A DNA stretch of 64,000 nt from Oceanipulchritudo coccoides (GCF_010500615.1 NZ_JAAGNX010000002.1:45990-109989), one strand, 5' to 3'. Positions 1 through 11,032 are shown, numbered from the stretch's first letter. Program-made: numbers and translations. The notes: generated from the sequence alone by a model not told the origin.

Positions 1-36
1 TCCGAGTCTCCGCTGATCATCGCTTGCTGGCAAGCC

Positions 37-1734
37 GTGAGTCGATCATCGTCGAGGCAAGCAGTATCCCCAATGATCAGCCCCGCATCCGACAATCAAT
101 CCGCAGCCCGGCGACCGCCGCAATGTGCCGTCGCTCCCCTCCTCTGGAGCCTAGTTCCCCTCGCTGGAGGTATCTTCGTGGTCCGGTCCGGTAACTTGTC
201 CTTGCTGGTCGCCGCCCTCCTTCTCTGCCTACCTGTTTCCCTCCTTCCCGGCATTCATCGAAGCCGGCGGCTTGTCGCCTGCCTGAGCCTGCTGGCCGGC
301 ATGTCCCTGTTTGCAATACGCCACCCGGGGCCGGATGAGTCGTGGGAGAAGCGGCCTCCTCGGGAAGTCCAGGCGGTCCTCAGGATTGATGAGCTCTTCA
401 ACGCCCGGAAGCCCGCACGCGTTTCAGGAATCGGGACAATCCTTTCCACCGACCTGCCTGTTGATACGGTGACTGGCCGGCAAGCCGCCTTTTACCTCGA
501 GACGGACCAGCCGTCTTCAACCAAGCCAACGCCCGGGGAAACCCTTTCCTGCAAAGCCGTCCTGCGCTACCTGCCACACCTTGAACACCTGGATAATTAC
601 CAGATGTATCTAAAAAATCGCGACATTCATCTGTCGCTGAACCAAGGATGGCTTACTCAATCAATTTCCAAAGCCCCGACAGCGGAACGCTTCCGACAGG
701 AAATCTTTAGCTCGAGCCAAGCTCTCCTGACGAGTGGATGCCGATCTCCGGATGATCCGGGAACCGTTCTGGCAAGCATGCTCCTTGGCAACCGTTCCCT
801 GTTGAGCGACGAACGGATCACCCTCTATCGCAAGACAGGCACCTACCACTTGTTTGCTGTGAGTGGCCTTCACGTGGGCAGTGTCTTCCTCTGTCTCTTC
901 CTTCTTGTCCGCTGGATTCCCCTCCCCGCCCTGATCCATCAGATCCTTCCGCTTCTCGGAACATGGAGCTACGTGTGGCTGACCGGAAGCAGCACCTCTG
1001 CCGTTCGTGCCGGAATCATGATCAGTTGCCTCGGGCTCGCGCGAGTGGTCTTTCGCCAACCACAGCTCTTTCCAGCCCTTATCCTGTCAGCCTGGCTGGT
1101 GCTGATCCTCGACCCTCTGGAGCTGTTTCAATTGGGGTTCCAGCTCTCCTATGGTGTGGTGTTGTCAATCATTCTGGTGGGCCTCCCCCTGGCACAGCAT
1201 TTGCGAATCCTCATGAGCGACTACGCCGGAAGACACTTCCTTTCCTCCAAGCCCGTCGACCGGTTCCTCAAGCTACTTTGCGGGGGCAGTGACATTGCCT
1301 GTGTCTCAATCAGCGCTGGATTGGCCAGCATGCCCTTGATCGTCCAGCACTTCGGCCTTTTCACGCCTGGTGGAGTCCTGTTTGGGATCCTCTTGAATCC
1401 GCTGGTCACCCTGGTCGTCATGGCCGGTTGCCTCAGTCTGGTTTCCGCACCCCTGATCGGACCGCTCGGAGCCGGAACGATCGCTGTCGCGACATGGCCC
1501 TGCATCCGGGGAATCGAGTGGCTTCTCCATGCGTGTCTGGGCATTCCCGGGGCCGTTGGGGAGCGCGCATGGAACTGGCCTCAAGCCGGGACATTGCTCC
1601 TCGTCGGCATGCTCCTCCTCGCATGGTTCCTTCAGCGCCTCCGCATGTCCGGGCGTTCCCTGCCCGGGATCACTTACCTCCTCCCGCACCTCCTTGTTCT
1701 CGTGGTTCTCGCAAAGGGTTCGATCAGCACTTGA
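37..1734 (+). CDS. ComEC/Rec2-family membrane DNA channel, without metallo-beta-lactamase domain
   Basis: This is a polytopic inner-membrane protein of 565 residues from a GTG start, or 553 from the ATG at 73. Hydrophobic segments near residues 35-85 are followed by a soluble DUF4131/OB-like region (about 105-205). A ComEC competence domain then begins with the HLFAVSGLHVG motif (about 272-282) and continues with the DPLELFQLGFQLSYG motif. In the family it moves single-stranded DNA into the cytoplasm during transformation. Full-length ComEC proteins usually carry a C-terminal metallo-beta-lactamase domain; this one ends after the last membrane helices. It is followed by htpG on the same strand. 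Family assignment is firm, but DNA uptake is inferred. Confidence 0.88.
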   Translation: MSRSSSRQAVSPMISPASDNQSAARRPPQCAVAPLLWSLVPLAGGIFVVRSGNLSLLVAALLLCLPVSLLPGIHRSRRLVACLSLLAGMSLFAIRHPGPDESWEKRPPREVQAVLRIDELFNARKPARVSGIGTILSTDLPVDTVTGRQAAFYLETDQPSSTKPTPGETLSCKAVLRYLPHLEHLDNYQMYLKNRDIHLSLNQGWLTQSISKAPTAERFRQEIFSSSQALLTSGCRSPDDPGTVLASMLLGNRSLLSDERITLYRKTGTYHLFAVSGLHVGSVFLCLFLLVRWIPLPALIHQILPLLGTWSYVWLTGSSTSAVRAGIMISCLGLARVVFRQPQLFPALILSAWLVLILDPLELFQLGFQLSYGVVLSIILVGLPLAQHLRILMSDYAGRHFLSSKPVDRFLKLLCGGSDIACVSISAGLASMPLIVQHFGLFTPGGVLFGILLNPLVTLVVMAGCLSLVSAPLIGPLGAGTIAVATWPCIRGIEWLLHACLGIPGAVGERAWNWPQAGTLLLVGMLLLAWFLQRLRMSGRSLPGITYLLPHLLVLVVLAKGSIST

Positions 1735-1805
1735 TTTTAGCCAGACGAGGCCTACATTAGGCGGTTTTTTCCAATTTGAATAACAAGAACCATCAGAAGA
1801 CAGAC

Positions 1806-3659
1806 ATGAGCACGAAAAAGACCGAGACCCATACCTTCCAAGCGGAAACCCGCCAATTATTGGATATCGTCATTCACTCACTCTACACGGACAGGGATAT
1901 TTTTGTCCGGGAGCTTGTTTCCAATGCCAGCGACGCCCTCGAAAAGCTGCGCCACACGCAGCTCACCGGGGAATCCATTTACGATGAAAAACTTCCCCTT
2001 GAAGTTAACATCAGCACCGATGACACCGCGGGGACGATCACCATCCAGGATTACGGTATCGGAATGACCCACGATGAGCTGGTTGAGAATATCGGCACCA
2101 TTGCGAAGTCCGGCTCAAAGGCCTTCGCCTCGGCCCTGAAAGAGGCCAAGGAATCCGGGAGCGATCCCCTCAACCTGATCGGGCAGTTCGGGGTCGGATT
2201 CTATTCAGCCTTCATGGTGGCCGATGAGGTTCGCGTCTACACGCATTCCTACAAGGAAGACGGCGAAAACCTCGTTTGGATCAGTGATGGAATGGGTGAA
2301 TACCGCATCGAACAGACCGAAGACAGCCAGCGGCGCGGTTCCAAGATTGTCGTCAAGCTGAAGGAGGATGCGAAGGAGTTTGCCCAGAAATCCAAGATTG
2401 AGGAAATCATCAAGCGCTACAGCAGCTTTGTGCAGTTCCCGATCAACCTGAACGGTGACCGCGTCAACACCATCGAAGCGCTCTGGTTGAAAAACAAGAA
2501 CGAGATCAAGCCGGAAGAGTACACGGAATTCTACAAGTTCCAGGCAAACGCCTTCGACGAGCCGCGCCATACCCTTCACTTCTCCGCCGACGCCCCGTTG
2601 CTCATCAACGCCCTGCTCTTTTCCCCGAAGGAAAACATCGAGCGTTTTGGCTTTGGCCGCACGGAACCGGGCGTTTCCCTGTACTGCAAAAAGGTCCTCA
2701 TTGATGACAAGCCGGAAGGCCTGTTGCCCGAGTGGCTGCGCTTCCTGCGCGGCGTTGTCGATTCGGCGGACCTGCCCCTGAACATTTCCCGCGAGTCCAT
2801 GCAGGATTCCGCCCTTGTTCAGAAACTAAACAAGATCCTTACCGGCCGCTTCCTCAAGCACCTCGCCACCGAGGCAGATAAGAATCCGGATGCCTACACT
2901 GAATTCTACGACCAGTTCGGTATCTACCTGAAGGAAGGCATCACCACCGACTTCACGCACAAGGACAAGCTTGCCAAGCTCCTCCGCTACGAGAGCAGCC
3001 TCTCCGAGCCGGGCAAGCGCACCAGCCTGGCCGACTATGTGAGCCGCATGAAAGAGGAGCAGAAGGAAATCTATTTCCTCTATGCGCCTTCACGTGACTC
3101 GATCGAAAGCGGTCCCTATCTGGAAGCCTTTACCGCGCGCAACCTCGAGGTGATCTTCCTTTACGAGCCGATCGACGAGTTTGTCATGAATCACCTCAAT
3201 GAGTTTGAGGGGAAGAAGCTTGTCGCCGCCGACAGTGCGGATGTCTCCCTTGAGGACACGGACAGCTCTCCGGAACACAAGCTGACCGAGGACGAGCAGA
3301 AAGACCTCTCAAAGTGGCTCAAGGAAACTCTCGGGGACAAGGTCACGGACGTTGTCGTCTCCAAACGACTCGTCGACAGCCCGGCCGCCGCACTCAATTC
3401 CGACAAGATGATGACGCCTTCAATGAGGCGCATCATGAAAGCCATGAATCAGGACGCCGGCGGACCCAATGCCGTCCAACTGGAGATCAATCCCAGCCAT
3501 GCACTCATGCAGAAACTCCACGGCCTCAAGGAGGGTAATCCCGAAATTGCCACGCTCGTCGCGGAACAAATCTATGACAATTCCATGATTGCCGCCGGCT
3601 TTGTTGAGGATCCACGCTCCATGGTGAAGCGGATCTACGACTTGCTGGAAAAACTGTAA
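1806..3659 (+). CDS. htpG: Hsp90-family molecular chaperone HtpG
   Basis: Cytosolic ATP-dependent chaperone of 617 residues, the usual HtpG length. The N-terminal GHKL ATPase carries ELVSNASDAL (Asn40), DYGIGMT and the GQFGVGFYSAF lid motif. The middle domain contains the conserved NISRE segment, and a C-terminal dimerisation domain follows. An in-frame TTG at 1776 would add ten residues, but the ATG at 1806 has an AGAAG-type ribosome site just upstream and matches where the family begins. I see no CIRCE operator in the 71-bp gap after comEC, so HrcA control is not suggested. A short terminator-like hairpin lies downstream at 3717-3735. Confidence 0.97.
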   Translation: MSTKKTETHTFQAETRQLLDIVIHSLYTDRDIFVRELVSNASDALEKLRHTQLTGESIYDEKLPLEVNISTDDTAGTITIQDYGIGMTHDELVENIGTIAKSGSKAFASALKEAKESGSDPLNLIGQFGVGFYSAFMVADEVRVYTHSYKEDGENLVWISDGMGEYRIEQTEDSQRRGSKIVVKLKEDAKEFAQKSKIEEIIKRYSSFVQFPINLNGDRVNTIEALWLKNKNEIKPEEYTEFYKFQANAFDEPRHTLHFSADAPLLINALLFSPKENIERFGFGRTEPGVSLYCKKVLIDDKPEGLLPEWLRFLRGVVDSADLPLNISRESMQDSALVQKLNKILTGRFLKHLATEADKNPDAYTEFYDQFGIYLKEGITTDFTHKDKLAKLLRYESSLSEPGKRTSLADYVSRMKEEQKEIYFLYAPSRDSIESGPYLEAFTARNLEVIFLYEPIDEFVMNHLNEFEGKKLVAADSADVSLEDTDSSPEHKLTEDEQKDLSKWLKETLGDKVTDVVVSKRLVDSPAAALNSDKMMTPSMRRIMKAMNQDAGGPNAVQLEINPSHALMQKLHGLKEGNPEIATLVAEQIYDNSMIAAGFVEDPRSMVKRIYDLLEKL

Positions 3660-3716
3660 CGACACCCAGGCATCCGTCCCCGCGTTGCGGGTCCGGCACC
3701 CTGGCCTAGATCTTCC

Positions 3717-3735
3717 GGCCCGTTGGGCCATTTTT
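3717..3735 (+). terminator. Putative intrinsic terminator after htpG
   Basis: A five-base-pair GC-only stem (GGCCC/GGGCC) with a three-base loop is followed by A and five T residues, 57 bp past the htpG stop. The stem is short but pure GC. It sits inside a longer hairpin-rich stretch, so it may be part of a dispersed repeat that doubles as a terminator. Confidence 0.5.
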
Positions 3736-3768
3736 CAGTCCGGCTGCCCGAAGGGCCGGCGTAAATAG

Positions 3769-3809
3769 CCCAGGTTGAGGGTTCCGCAAGCCGGAGCCCG
3801 ATACCTGGG
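3769..3809. repeat. Palindromic REP-like intergenic hairpin
   Basis: CCCAGGT (3769-3775) pairs with ACCTGGG (3803-3809). Inside it, GGGTTCCG (3779-3786) pairs with CGGAGCCC (3792-3799) around a five-base loop, and the two stems are separated by a symmetrical 3-nt/3-nt internal loop. Adjacent smaller palindromes lie at 3679-3691 and 3717-3729. The composition and structure resemble dispersed intergenic repeats I associate with Planctomycetes/Verrucomicrobia genomes. Copy number cannot be judged from one window. Confidence 0.5.
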
Positions 3810-3819
3810 TGGATGTAAT

Positions 3820-3867
3820 GCAACACATCGACAAATAATTTGGATAAATATTGGGCAACACATCGAC
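3820..3867. repeat. Pair of 13-bp direct repeats upstream of ppk1
   Basis: GCAACACATCGAC occurs at 3820-3832 and again at 3855-3867, start points 35 bp apart, in AT-richer DNA just before ppk1. The spacing is about three helical turns, so tandem regulator sites for ppk1 are possible. A repeat-element edge is the alternative. Confidence 0.45.
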
Positions 3868-3915
3868 GGATGCCTATGATTAGGGGTTGAGGTCGGCGCT
3901 TGCCCTTCCTTCAAA

Positions 3916-6066
3916 ATGCCCCATTATATAAGGTTTATGCCGCAAAAGAAGAGAACCCAGAAAAACAAGGCCGCTTACTTCAACCGGGAGCTAAGCTGGC
4001 TGGCGTTTAACCGCCGGGTTTTGGAACAGGCGGAAGACGCACGAAATCCACTTCTTGAGCGACTGAAGTATCTTTCATTTGTCTCCTCCAATCTGGATGA
4101 GTTTTTTGAAATCCGCGTGGCCGGCCTCATCCAGCAAGTGGAATCCGGGCTCACCAAGTCGGGCATGGACGGCCTTGGTCCGAAGGAGCAGCTTCGCCGG
4201 GTTCACTCAGTCGTCGCTTCCCTTGTTCAGGAACAGTACAAATGCTGGCATGAACAGATTGTCCCGGACTTGACCGACAATGGCATTCCCTTCAAGTCAC
4301 GGCAGCAACTCAACCGACGCGAATTGAAGTGGCTCAGGGAATATTTTGAGGATCAGGTCCTTCCAGTCCTCACGCCATTGGCCATCGATCCTGCCCATCC
4401 CTTTCCACAGTTCGGGAACAAGTCGCTCAATATTCTTCTCTGGCTGGATGATCCCGATACCCCTGCCACCGAGCGCATGATGGCCTTTATTCCCGTCCCT
4501 CGGATCCTTCCGCGGGTCGTGCGAATACCCGGAACGAAGCGCGTGCCGGATTGCTATATCTTCCTGAGCGATGTCCTGAAAATTTTCGCCAAGAAGTTAT
4601 TTCATGGATACAAGGTCATGTCGGTGCACGCCTTCCGGATTACGCGCAACAGTGACCTCTACATCGACGAGGAAGAAGTGGAGAACCTCCTCCAGACGAT
4701 CGAGGAGGAGCTCTATAACCTGCGCAAGGGATCGGCGGTCCGCCTGGAAATTGAATCGGATGTCCCGGAAGATCTTCTCAGCGAGCTCCTCCAATCCATC
4801 CGACTCGGCCGACAGCACGTGTTCCGCATCAACGGCCCGATCAACCTCCTTCGCTTAATGAGTGTCTACGACATGATCGAACGGCCGGAATTAAAATTCC
4901 CGGCCTTTCATGCACATGCCCCACCGGTTTTCCGGCAACACCGCTTTGTCTACGATGCCATCAAGCAGCAGGACCTCCTTCTTCATCATCCATATGACTC
5001 ATTTGATCCTGTAGTGGAATTTACACGACAGGCCGCAACGGATCCCAACGTCCTCGCGATCAAGATCACCCTTTACCGGACAAGCTCCGACTCTCCGATT
5101 GTGAAGTCTCTCATGGAGGCGGCACACAACAACAAGCAGGTCACTGTCCTCATCGAGTTGAAAGCCCGCTTCGACGAGGCCAACAACATCAACTGGGCCA
5201 AGATGATGGAGGATGCCGGGATCCATGTCGTGTATGGCTTTGTCGGCTTGAAGACCCATTGCAAGTGCTGTCTCATCGTCCGGCGAGAGGGCGACACCTT
5301 GCGACGCTACGCGCACCTTGGAACCGGCAATTACCACACCAAGACGGCCCGCCTCTACACTGATCTCAGTTTCTTCACCTGCCGCGACAGCATCACCGAT
5401 GAAGTAGCGGAAGTGTTCAATACCCTGACCGGTTTTGCCAAGGCCCCGGAATTCCACCATCTCCTGGTCGCCCCTTACACCCTTCACCGGCGCATGAACG
5501 ATTTTATCCGGCGTGAGGCGCGGAATGCACGAAAAGGGCTGCCAGCCCGGATCATCGTCAAATGCAATTCCCTGGTTGACAAGGAAACGATCGACAACCT
5601 CTACGAGGCCTCCAAGGCGGGCGTGGAAATTGACTTGATCATCCGCGGGATCTGCAGCCTGGTTCCCGGACTCAAGGGAATCAGTGAAAACATCCGCGTG
5701 CGCAGCATCCTCGGCCGATACCTTGAACACAGCCGGATTTTCTACTTTCAGAATGGCCATGCCGAACAGCCCCTCATTTTCGCCGGTTCAGCTGACTGGA
5801 TGGCCCGAAATTTCTATCGCCGGATTGAAGTGGTCTTCCCTGTCGAACAGGAAGATTTGCGGAATTACATCATAGACACTATTCTCGGCAACTGCCTGAA
5901 CGATACGATGACGGCAACCCGTCTCTATCCAAATGGCTCCTACCGGCGGATCCAACCACTTAAGAACGAGGAGCCCTTCTGCGCACAGCAGTTTTTTATC
6001 AAGGAAGCCAAAAGCATGACACGTGCAGCCGAGATTGCCAGCGAGGCACTGGAAGAGCTCGAGTGA
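3916..6066 (+). CDS. ppk1: Polyphosphate kinase 1
   Basis: Makes inorganic polyphosphate from ATP, reversibly, through a phosphohistidine intermediate at the membrane. The 716 residues match PPK1. The N-terminal domain has [18 protein letters not shown] and the [15 protein letters not shown] segment. The two phospholipase-D-like C-terminal domains carry the KTHCK motif (His448), [17 protein letters not shown] and a second His near residue 605 in [10 protein letters not shown]. An alternative start is the ATG at 3940 (MPQKKRTQ). The gene stands alone: no ppx or pstS/phoU is adjacent. The upstream gap carries the hairpin repeats and a 13-bp direct repeat that may be regulatory. Confidence 0.96.
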   Translation: MPHYIRFMPQKKRTQKNKAAYFNRELSWLAFNRRVLEQAEDARNPLLERLKYLSFVSSNLDEFFEIRVAGLIQQVESGLTKSGMDGLGPKEQLRRVHSVVASLVQEQYKCWHEQIVPDLTDNGIPFKSRQQLNRRELKWLREYFEDQVLPVLTPLAIDPAHPFPQFGNKSLNILLWLDDPDTPATERMMAFIPVPRILPRVVRIPGTKRVPDCYIFLSDVLKIFAKKLFHGYKVMSVHAFRITRNSDLYIDEEEVENLLQTIEEELYNLRKGSAVRLEIESDVPEDLLSELLQSIRLGRQHVFRINGPINLLRLMSVYDMIERPELKFPAFHAHAPPVFRQHRFVYDAIKQQDLLLHHPYDSFDPVVEFTRQAATDPNVLAIKITLYRTSSDSPIVKSLMEAAHNNKQVTVLIELKARFDEANNINWAKMMEDAGIHVVYGFVGLKTHCKCCLIVRREGDTLRRYAHLGTGNYHTKTARLYTDLSFFTCRDSITDEVAEVFNTLTGFAKAPEFHHLLVAPYTLHRRMNDFIRREARNARKGLPARIIVKCNSLVDKETIDNLYEASKAGVEIDLIIRGICSLVPGLKGISENIRVRSILGRYLEHSRIFYFQNGHAEQPLIFAGSADWMARNFYRRIEVVFPVEQEDLRNYIIDTILGNCLNDTMTATRLYPNGSYRRIQPLKNEEPFCAQQFFIKEAKSMTRAAEIASEALEELE

Positions 6067-6146
6067 GCGAGAAGGAACATTAATAAGCACTCGATAAACC
6101 GATAAGCAGTCCTAATTTATTGACATCCACGCCTAATCGTACATGA

Positions 6147-7517
<1,371 letters not shown>

Positions 7518-7547
7518 GCAAATTCATTTTCACATCCCATGCGACCG

Positions 7548-7627
7548 GGAGTCGGGCCTTCAGGCCCGGTTCCGGCGCAGGGAAAGTGACTATAACCAGG
7601 CCTGAAGGCCCGACTCCTTGTCACTTT
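7548..7627. repeat. Perfect 19-bp inverted repeat plus interleaved 8-bp pair between convergent genes
   Basis: A perfect 19-bp inverted repeat has its left arm at 7548-7566 (GGAGTCGGGCCTTCAGGCC) and its complement at 7599-7617, with a 32-nt loop. Within the loop AAAGTGAC (7583-7590) is complementary to GTCACTTT (7620-7627), which lies outside the hairpin, so the pairings are interleaved as in an H-type pseudoknot. The element sits between the ends of eno and prmC. It could stop transcription from both sides, although there is no clear T-tract on the plus strand. Confidence 0.6.
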
Positions 7628-8471
7628 ATCCCTTGCGGGCAAAGAGAAAGCGTTCCCGACCACTGTCGTCGTTTTTCACGAGGACCTCGCCGTACCCGTA
7701 ATCGCGGGCAAGCGCGCTCATTGTTGGCCCATGATCAATCCCCATCTCGAGGGCGAGGAGGCCATTTGGGGCAAGCCGGTCTCCCGCATCGCGAACAATC
7801 TTTCGCAAATCGCCAGTGCCCCCGTCTGCGGCAACCAAGGCATCCTTCGGTTCATACTCTTTAACTTCAGGCCGCGCGGCCTGCCATTCCTCTTCGGTCA
7901 GGTACGGCGGGTTGGAGACAATGCAGTCCGCCTCGAAGGACAAATCCTTCAACCAGTCACCGCTGCGAAAGGCGACCCGCTCACGAAGGCCTAGTGTCTC
8001 GGCATTCTGGCGCGCTTGCACCAACGCGTCGGAGCTCTTCTCAACCGCGAGAATTCTCGCCCTTGGAAGGGCTTTTGCCAACGCAAGAGCAATAGCTCCG
8101 CTACCGGTCCCAAGGTCAACAATCCGGGGTGAATCAATCTCCCTGAGATGGGCTAGAATAAACTCCACCAGCAACTCGGTCTCCGGCCGGGGAATCAAGA
8201 CCCCGGGCGCTACCGCTATGCGGATGTCATGAAATTCTGAATACCCGAGAACATACTGAAGCGGTTCACCAGAAGCCCTCCGCTTTACAAGCGGCCGCAA
8301 CTGCTCAAGAAGATCCTCCTGCAACGGCTTGTCCCATTGCAGGTACAACTCAAGACGTTTACAGTCCAGAACGGAAGCGAGAAGCCACTCTGCCTCCACT
8401 TTCGGCGATTCAATTCCCGACCGGTCAAAAAATGACTCCGTCTTCTTGAGAACCTCGACAACCTGCTGCAT
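7626..8471 (-). CDS. prmC: Release factor glutamine methyltransferase
   Basis: Methylates the glutamine of the GGQ motif in release factors 1 and 2 with S-adenosylmethionine. The 281 residues show an N-terminal helical domain, then a Rossmann methyltransferase with VDLGTGSGAIALALA (SAM site) and the hallmark NPPY in IVSNPPYLTEEEW. The ATG at 8471 has an excellent ribosome site (AGGAGG, seven bases upstream) that overlaps the end of prfA. With an 11-bp gap the two genes form a prfA-prmC operon that encodes the enzyme and its substrate. Confidence 0.96.
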   Translation of the reverse strand: MQQVVEVLKKTESFFDRSGIESPKVEAEWLLASVLDCKRLELYLQWDKPLQEDLLEQLRPLVKRRASGEPLQYVLGYSEFHDIRIAVAPGVLIPRPETELLVEFILAHLREIDSPRIVDLGTGSGAIALALAKALPRARILAVEKSSDALVQARQNAETLGLRERVAFRSGDWLKDLSFEADCIVSNPPYLTEEEWQAARPEVKEYEPKDALVAADGGTGDLRKIVRDAGDRLAPNGLLALEMGIDHGPTMSALARDYGYGEVLVKNDDSGRERFLFARKG

Positions 8472-8482
8472 CAGACACCTCC

Positions 8483-9577
8483 TCAGTTGGCAGAACTTGT
8501 ATCCAGAATTGCTTCAATCCGCTGTTTTTTATCCGCCTCCTGAAGGCCTTCAACCACCGGGCTCAGGCCGCCTTCCATCAGCTCATCCAGGCTGTACAGG
8601 GTGAGATTGATCCGGTGGTCCGTCATGCGGCCCTGCGGGAAATTGTAGGTACGGATCCGCTCGGACCGGTCACCGCTACCAACCTGGCTTTTCCGGTTGG
8701 CGGCATACTTTTCCTGTTCCTCACGTTCCTTCTGTTCGAGCAGGCGCGAACGGAGCACCTTCATCGCCTTGTTCTTGTTCTTCAACTGGGAACGCTCATC
8801 GGCACACTTCACGATCATTCCCGTTGGCTTGTGCAGAATCTGCACGGCGGAATCCGTGGTATTGACACCCTGCCCTCCCGGACCGCTGGCCCGGGCAACT
8901 GTAATCTCCAGCTCGGACGGATCAATCTGCACATCCACTTCCTCAGCTTCCGGAAGCACGGCCACCGTCGCGGCAGAGGTATGGATGCGACCACCGGCCT
9001 CAGTTGTCGGAACGCGTTGCACCCGGTGGACTCCGCTCTCCCACTTGAGGTCGCGGTAGACCGAATCGCCGCTGACCGAGAAAATAATTTCCTTGAAGCC
9101 GCCCACTTCCGATTCGTTGGAACTCAGTTCCTCGATCCGCCAGCCCTGCCGCTCGGCAAAGCGTGAATACATGCGAAAAAGGTCACCCGCAAAGAGGGAC
9201 GCCTCGTCGCCACCCGTGCCGGCACGGATTTCCATGATCGTATTGCGGGAATCGCTCGGATCGGGCGGAAGCATCGACTCAAGGACCTCTTCATAGAGTT
9301 TCTCCAGTTGCTCCTCGAGTTGCGGCACTTCCTCCGCGGCCATTTCACGCAGCTCCTCATCGGCTTCGGTATCGGCCATCAGCTCCTTGTTTTCCTCCAG
9401 CTGTTTTCCGGCCGCCATGAAGCGATCGCGCAACTCAAGGAGGCGCGTCAGTTTCTGGTGCTCACGGGACAGATCCGCCGATTTACGGGGATCCGAAAAG
9501 AAATCAGGCTCGGCCATCTGGCGATCCAGATCGGCGAGACGATCAACAAAGGGGTTTAAATCAGGAAGCTCAGGCAT
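8483..9577 (-). CDS. prfA: Peptide chain release factor 1
   Basis: Recognises UAA and UAG stop codons and triggers peptidyl-tRNA hydrolysis. The 364-residue protein has the GGQ loop ([16 protein letters not shown]). A P-T-T tripeptide in the [19 protein letters not shown] stretch fits the RF1 PxT stop-codon reader rather than the SPF of RF2. An upstream ATG at 9613 would add 12 residues, but the ATG at 9577 has AAGGA close upstream and matches family N termini ([10 protein letters not shown]). Downstream prmC is co-transcribed. It diverges from the response regulator gene at 9647 with a 69-bp gap. Confidence 0.95.
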   Translation of the reverse strand: MPELPDLNPFVDRLADLDRQMAEPDFFSDPRKSADLSREHQKLTRLLELRDRFMAAGKQLEENKELMADTEADEELREMAAEEVPQLEEQLEKLYEEVLESMLPPDPSDSRNTIMEIRAGTGGDEASLFAGDLFRMYSRFAERQGWRIEELSSNESEVGGFKEIIFSVSGDSVYRDLKWESGVHRVQRVPTTEAGGRIHTSAATVAVLPEAEEVDVQIDPSELEITVARASGPGGQGVNTTDSAVQILHKPTGMIVKCADERSQLKNKNKAMKVLRSRLLEQKEREEQEKYAANRKSQVGSGDRSERIRTYNFPQGRMTDHRINLTLYSLDELMEGGLSPVVEGLQEADKKQRIEAILDTSSAN

Positions 9578-9646
9578 AATGATCCTTGAAACCGCCACCG
9601 TAAACGGATTCATTGATCAAGCAAATCCTCTTTTTGATCTCTTACC

Positions 9647-11032
9647 ATGTCTCTCGAAAAACCGCCATCCGTTCTCGTCGCCGACGACCAGCGCGACATT
9701 CTCCATGCCTTGCGAGTCCTTCTCCGTGGGGAAGGATGCAAGGTGAAGACGGTCAACACCCCCGATGAAGCGCTGGATGCGCTGGCCCATAACCCTTTTG
9801 ATGTCGCCCTGATCGATCTCAACTACGCACGCGACACCACCAGTGGCGACGAGGGACTCGACCTGATCGGAGAGATCCAGAAGCTTGATCCGGACCTGCC
9901 GGTGGTCGTCATGACCGCCTGGGCGACCATCGACCTTGCCGTGGAATGCATGCGGCGTGGCGCGGCCGATTTCATGCAGAAGCCATGGGAGAACGCGCGT
10001 GTCATCGCGACCATTTTCAACCAGGCTGAATTGTATCGTGCGAAGCACCGGGCAACCGTCCTTGCGGATGAGAACCGGGCCCTGAAGGAGAGCAAGTCTC
10101 GCGACTTCCTCGCAAAATCCGACGTCATGAAGCCGGTCCTTGAGATTATGCACAAGGTGGCACCGTCTGATGCCAACATTCTCATCACCGGGGAAAACGG
10201 CACTGGCAAAGGCGTGGCGGCCCGCTACATCCACAGCCTATCGGCACGCGCGACCGAACCTTTTGTCTCGATCAACATGGGCGGCCTGGCAACCGGAGTG
10301 GCCGAGAGTGAGCTCTTCGGCCATGTCAAGGGGGCCTTCACGGACGCCAAATCCGATCGGGCCGGACGCTTTGAAATGGCCGATGGCGGAACACTGTTCA
10401 TGGATGAAATCGGAAACCTCCCGATGGAACAGCAACAAAAGCTCCTGCGCGTGCTGGAAACCGGGGAATTTGAGCGCGTTGGCTCATCCCGTACCCTCAA
10501 GGTCAATGTCCGCATCGTCAGTGCGACCAATTCCGACCTGCAAAAGTCCGTCAAGGAGGGCCTGTTCCGTGAGGATTTGCTTTACCGTCTCAACACCATC
10601 CCGGTTCACCTGCCGCCGCTGCGCGAGCGCGAAGGGGATATTCCCCTGCTGGCAAATGCATTCCTGAAACAGCACTTGAAGCGCTATAACAAGGCTATCG
10701 ACGGCTTCCTCGATCAAGCGCTTGAAACACTGAAGCGTTACGGCTGGCCCGGTAATGTCCGCGAGCTGGACCACACGATCGAGCGAGCCGTTCTTCTCGC
10801 CGGGGGTGACAAGATCAAGGTTTCCGACCTCGGACTGGTCTCCACTGCTGCCACGAGCGACGACTCCGCTATGAATACGCCCAGCCTCGATGACATGAGC
10901 CTCGAGGACGTGGAGAAATACCTTATTCAACGCACCCTCAAGCGCAATGGCGGCAATGCCACCAAGACGGCCGAGGATCTGGGGCTCTCCCGCTCCGCTT
11001 TCTATCGCCGGCTTCAGCGCTTCGGGCTCTAA
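9647..11032 (+). CDS. Sigma-54-dependent response regulator (NtrC family)
   Basis: Cytosolic transcription activator of 461 residues. The receiver domain (about 8-130) has acidic pocket Asp13/Asp14, phospho-acceptor Asp57 (IDLNY) and the conserved Lys in MQKPW. It has a small insertion after the Asp loop (NYARDTTSGDEGLDL). The AAA+ domain (about 140-380) has Walker A GENGTGKG near 182, the sigma-54 contact loop as GAFTDA rather than the usual GAFTGA, and FMDEIGNL. A Fis-type helix-turn-helix ends the protein (TKTAEDLGLSRSAFYRRLQ). The kinase gene follows after 15 bp. The tandem dyad and -24/-12 promoter downstream at 12.4-12.5 kb are its likely targets. Confidence 0.95.
   Translation: MSLEKPPSVLVADDQRDILHALRVLLRGEGCKVKTVNTPDEALDALAHNPFDVALIDLNYARDTTSGDEGLDLIGEIQKLDPDLPVVVMTAWATIDLAVECMRRGAADFMQKPWENARVIATIFNQAELYRAKHRATVLADENRALKESKSRDFLAKSDVMKPVLEIMHKVAPSDANILITGENGTGKGVAARYIHSLSARATEPFVSINMGGLATGVAESELFGHVKGAFTDAKSDRAGRFEMADGGTLFMDEIGNLPMEQQQKLLRVLETGEFERVGSSRTLKVNVRIVSATNSDLQKSVKEGLFREDLLYRLNTIPVHLPPLREREGDIPLLANAFLKQHLKRYNKAIDGFLDQALETLKRYGWPGNVRELDHTIERAVLLAGGDKIKVSDLGLVSTAATSDDSAMNTPSLDDMSLEDVEKYLIQRTLKRNGGNATKTAEDLGLSRSAFYRRLQRFGL

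Noticed and set aside
1749..1771. GCCT/AGGC hairpin followed by six T residues after comEC
   Set aside because: Only a four-base stem; too weak to call a terminator.
6085..6125. AAGCACTC-like bases resembling half of a CIRCE element before eno
   Set aside because: The inverted partner GAGTGC at the right spacing is absent.
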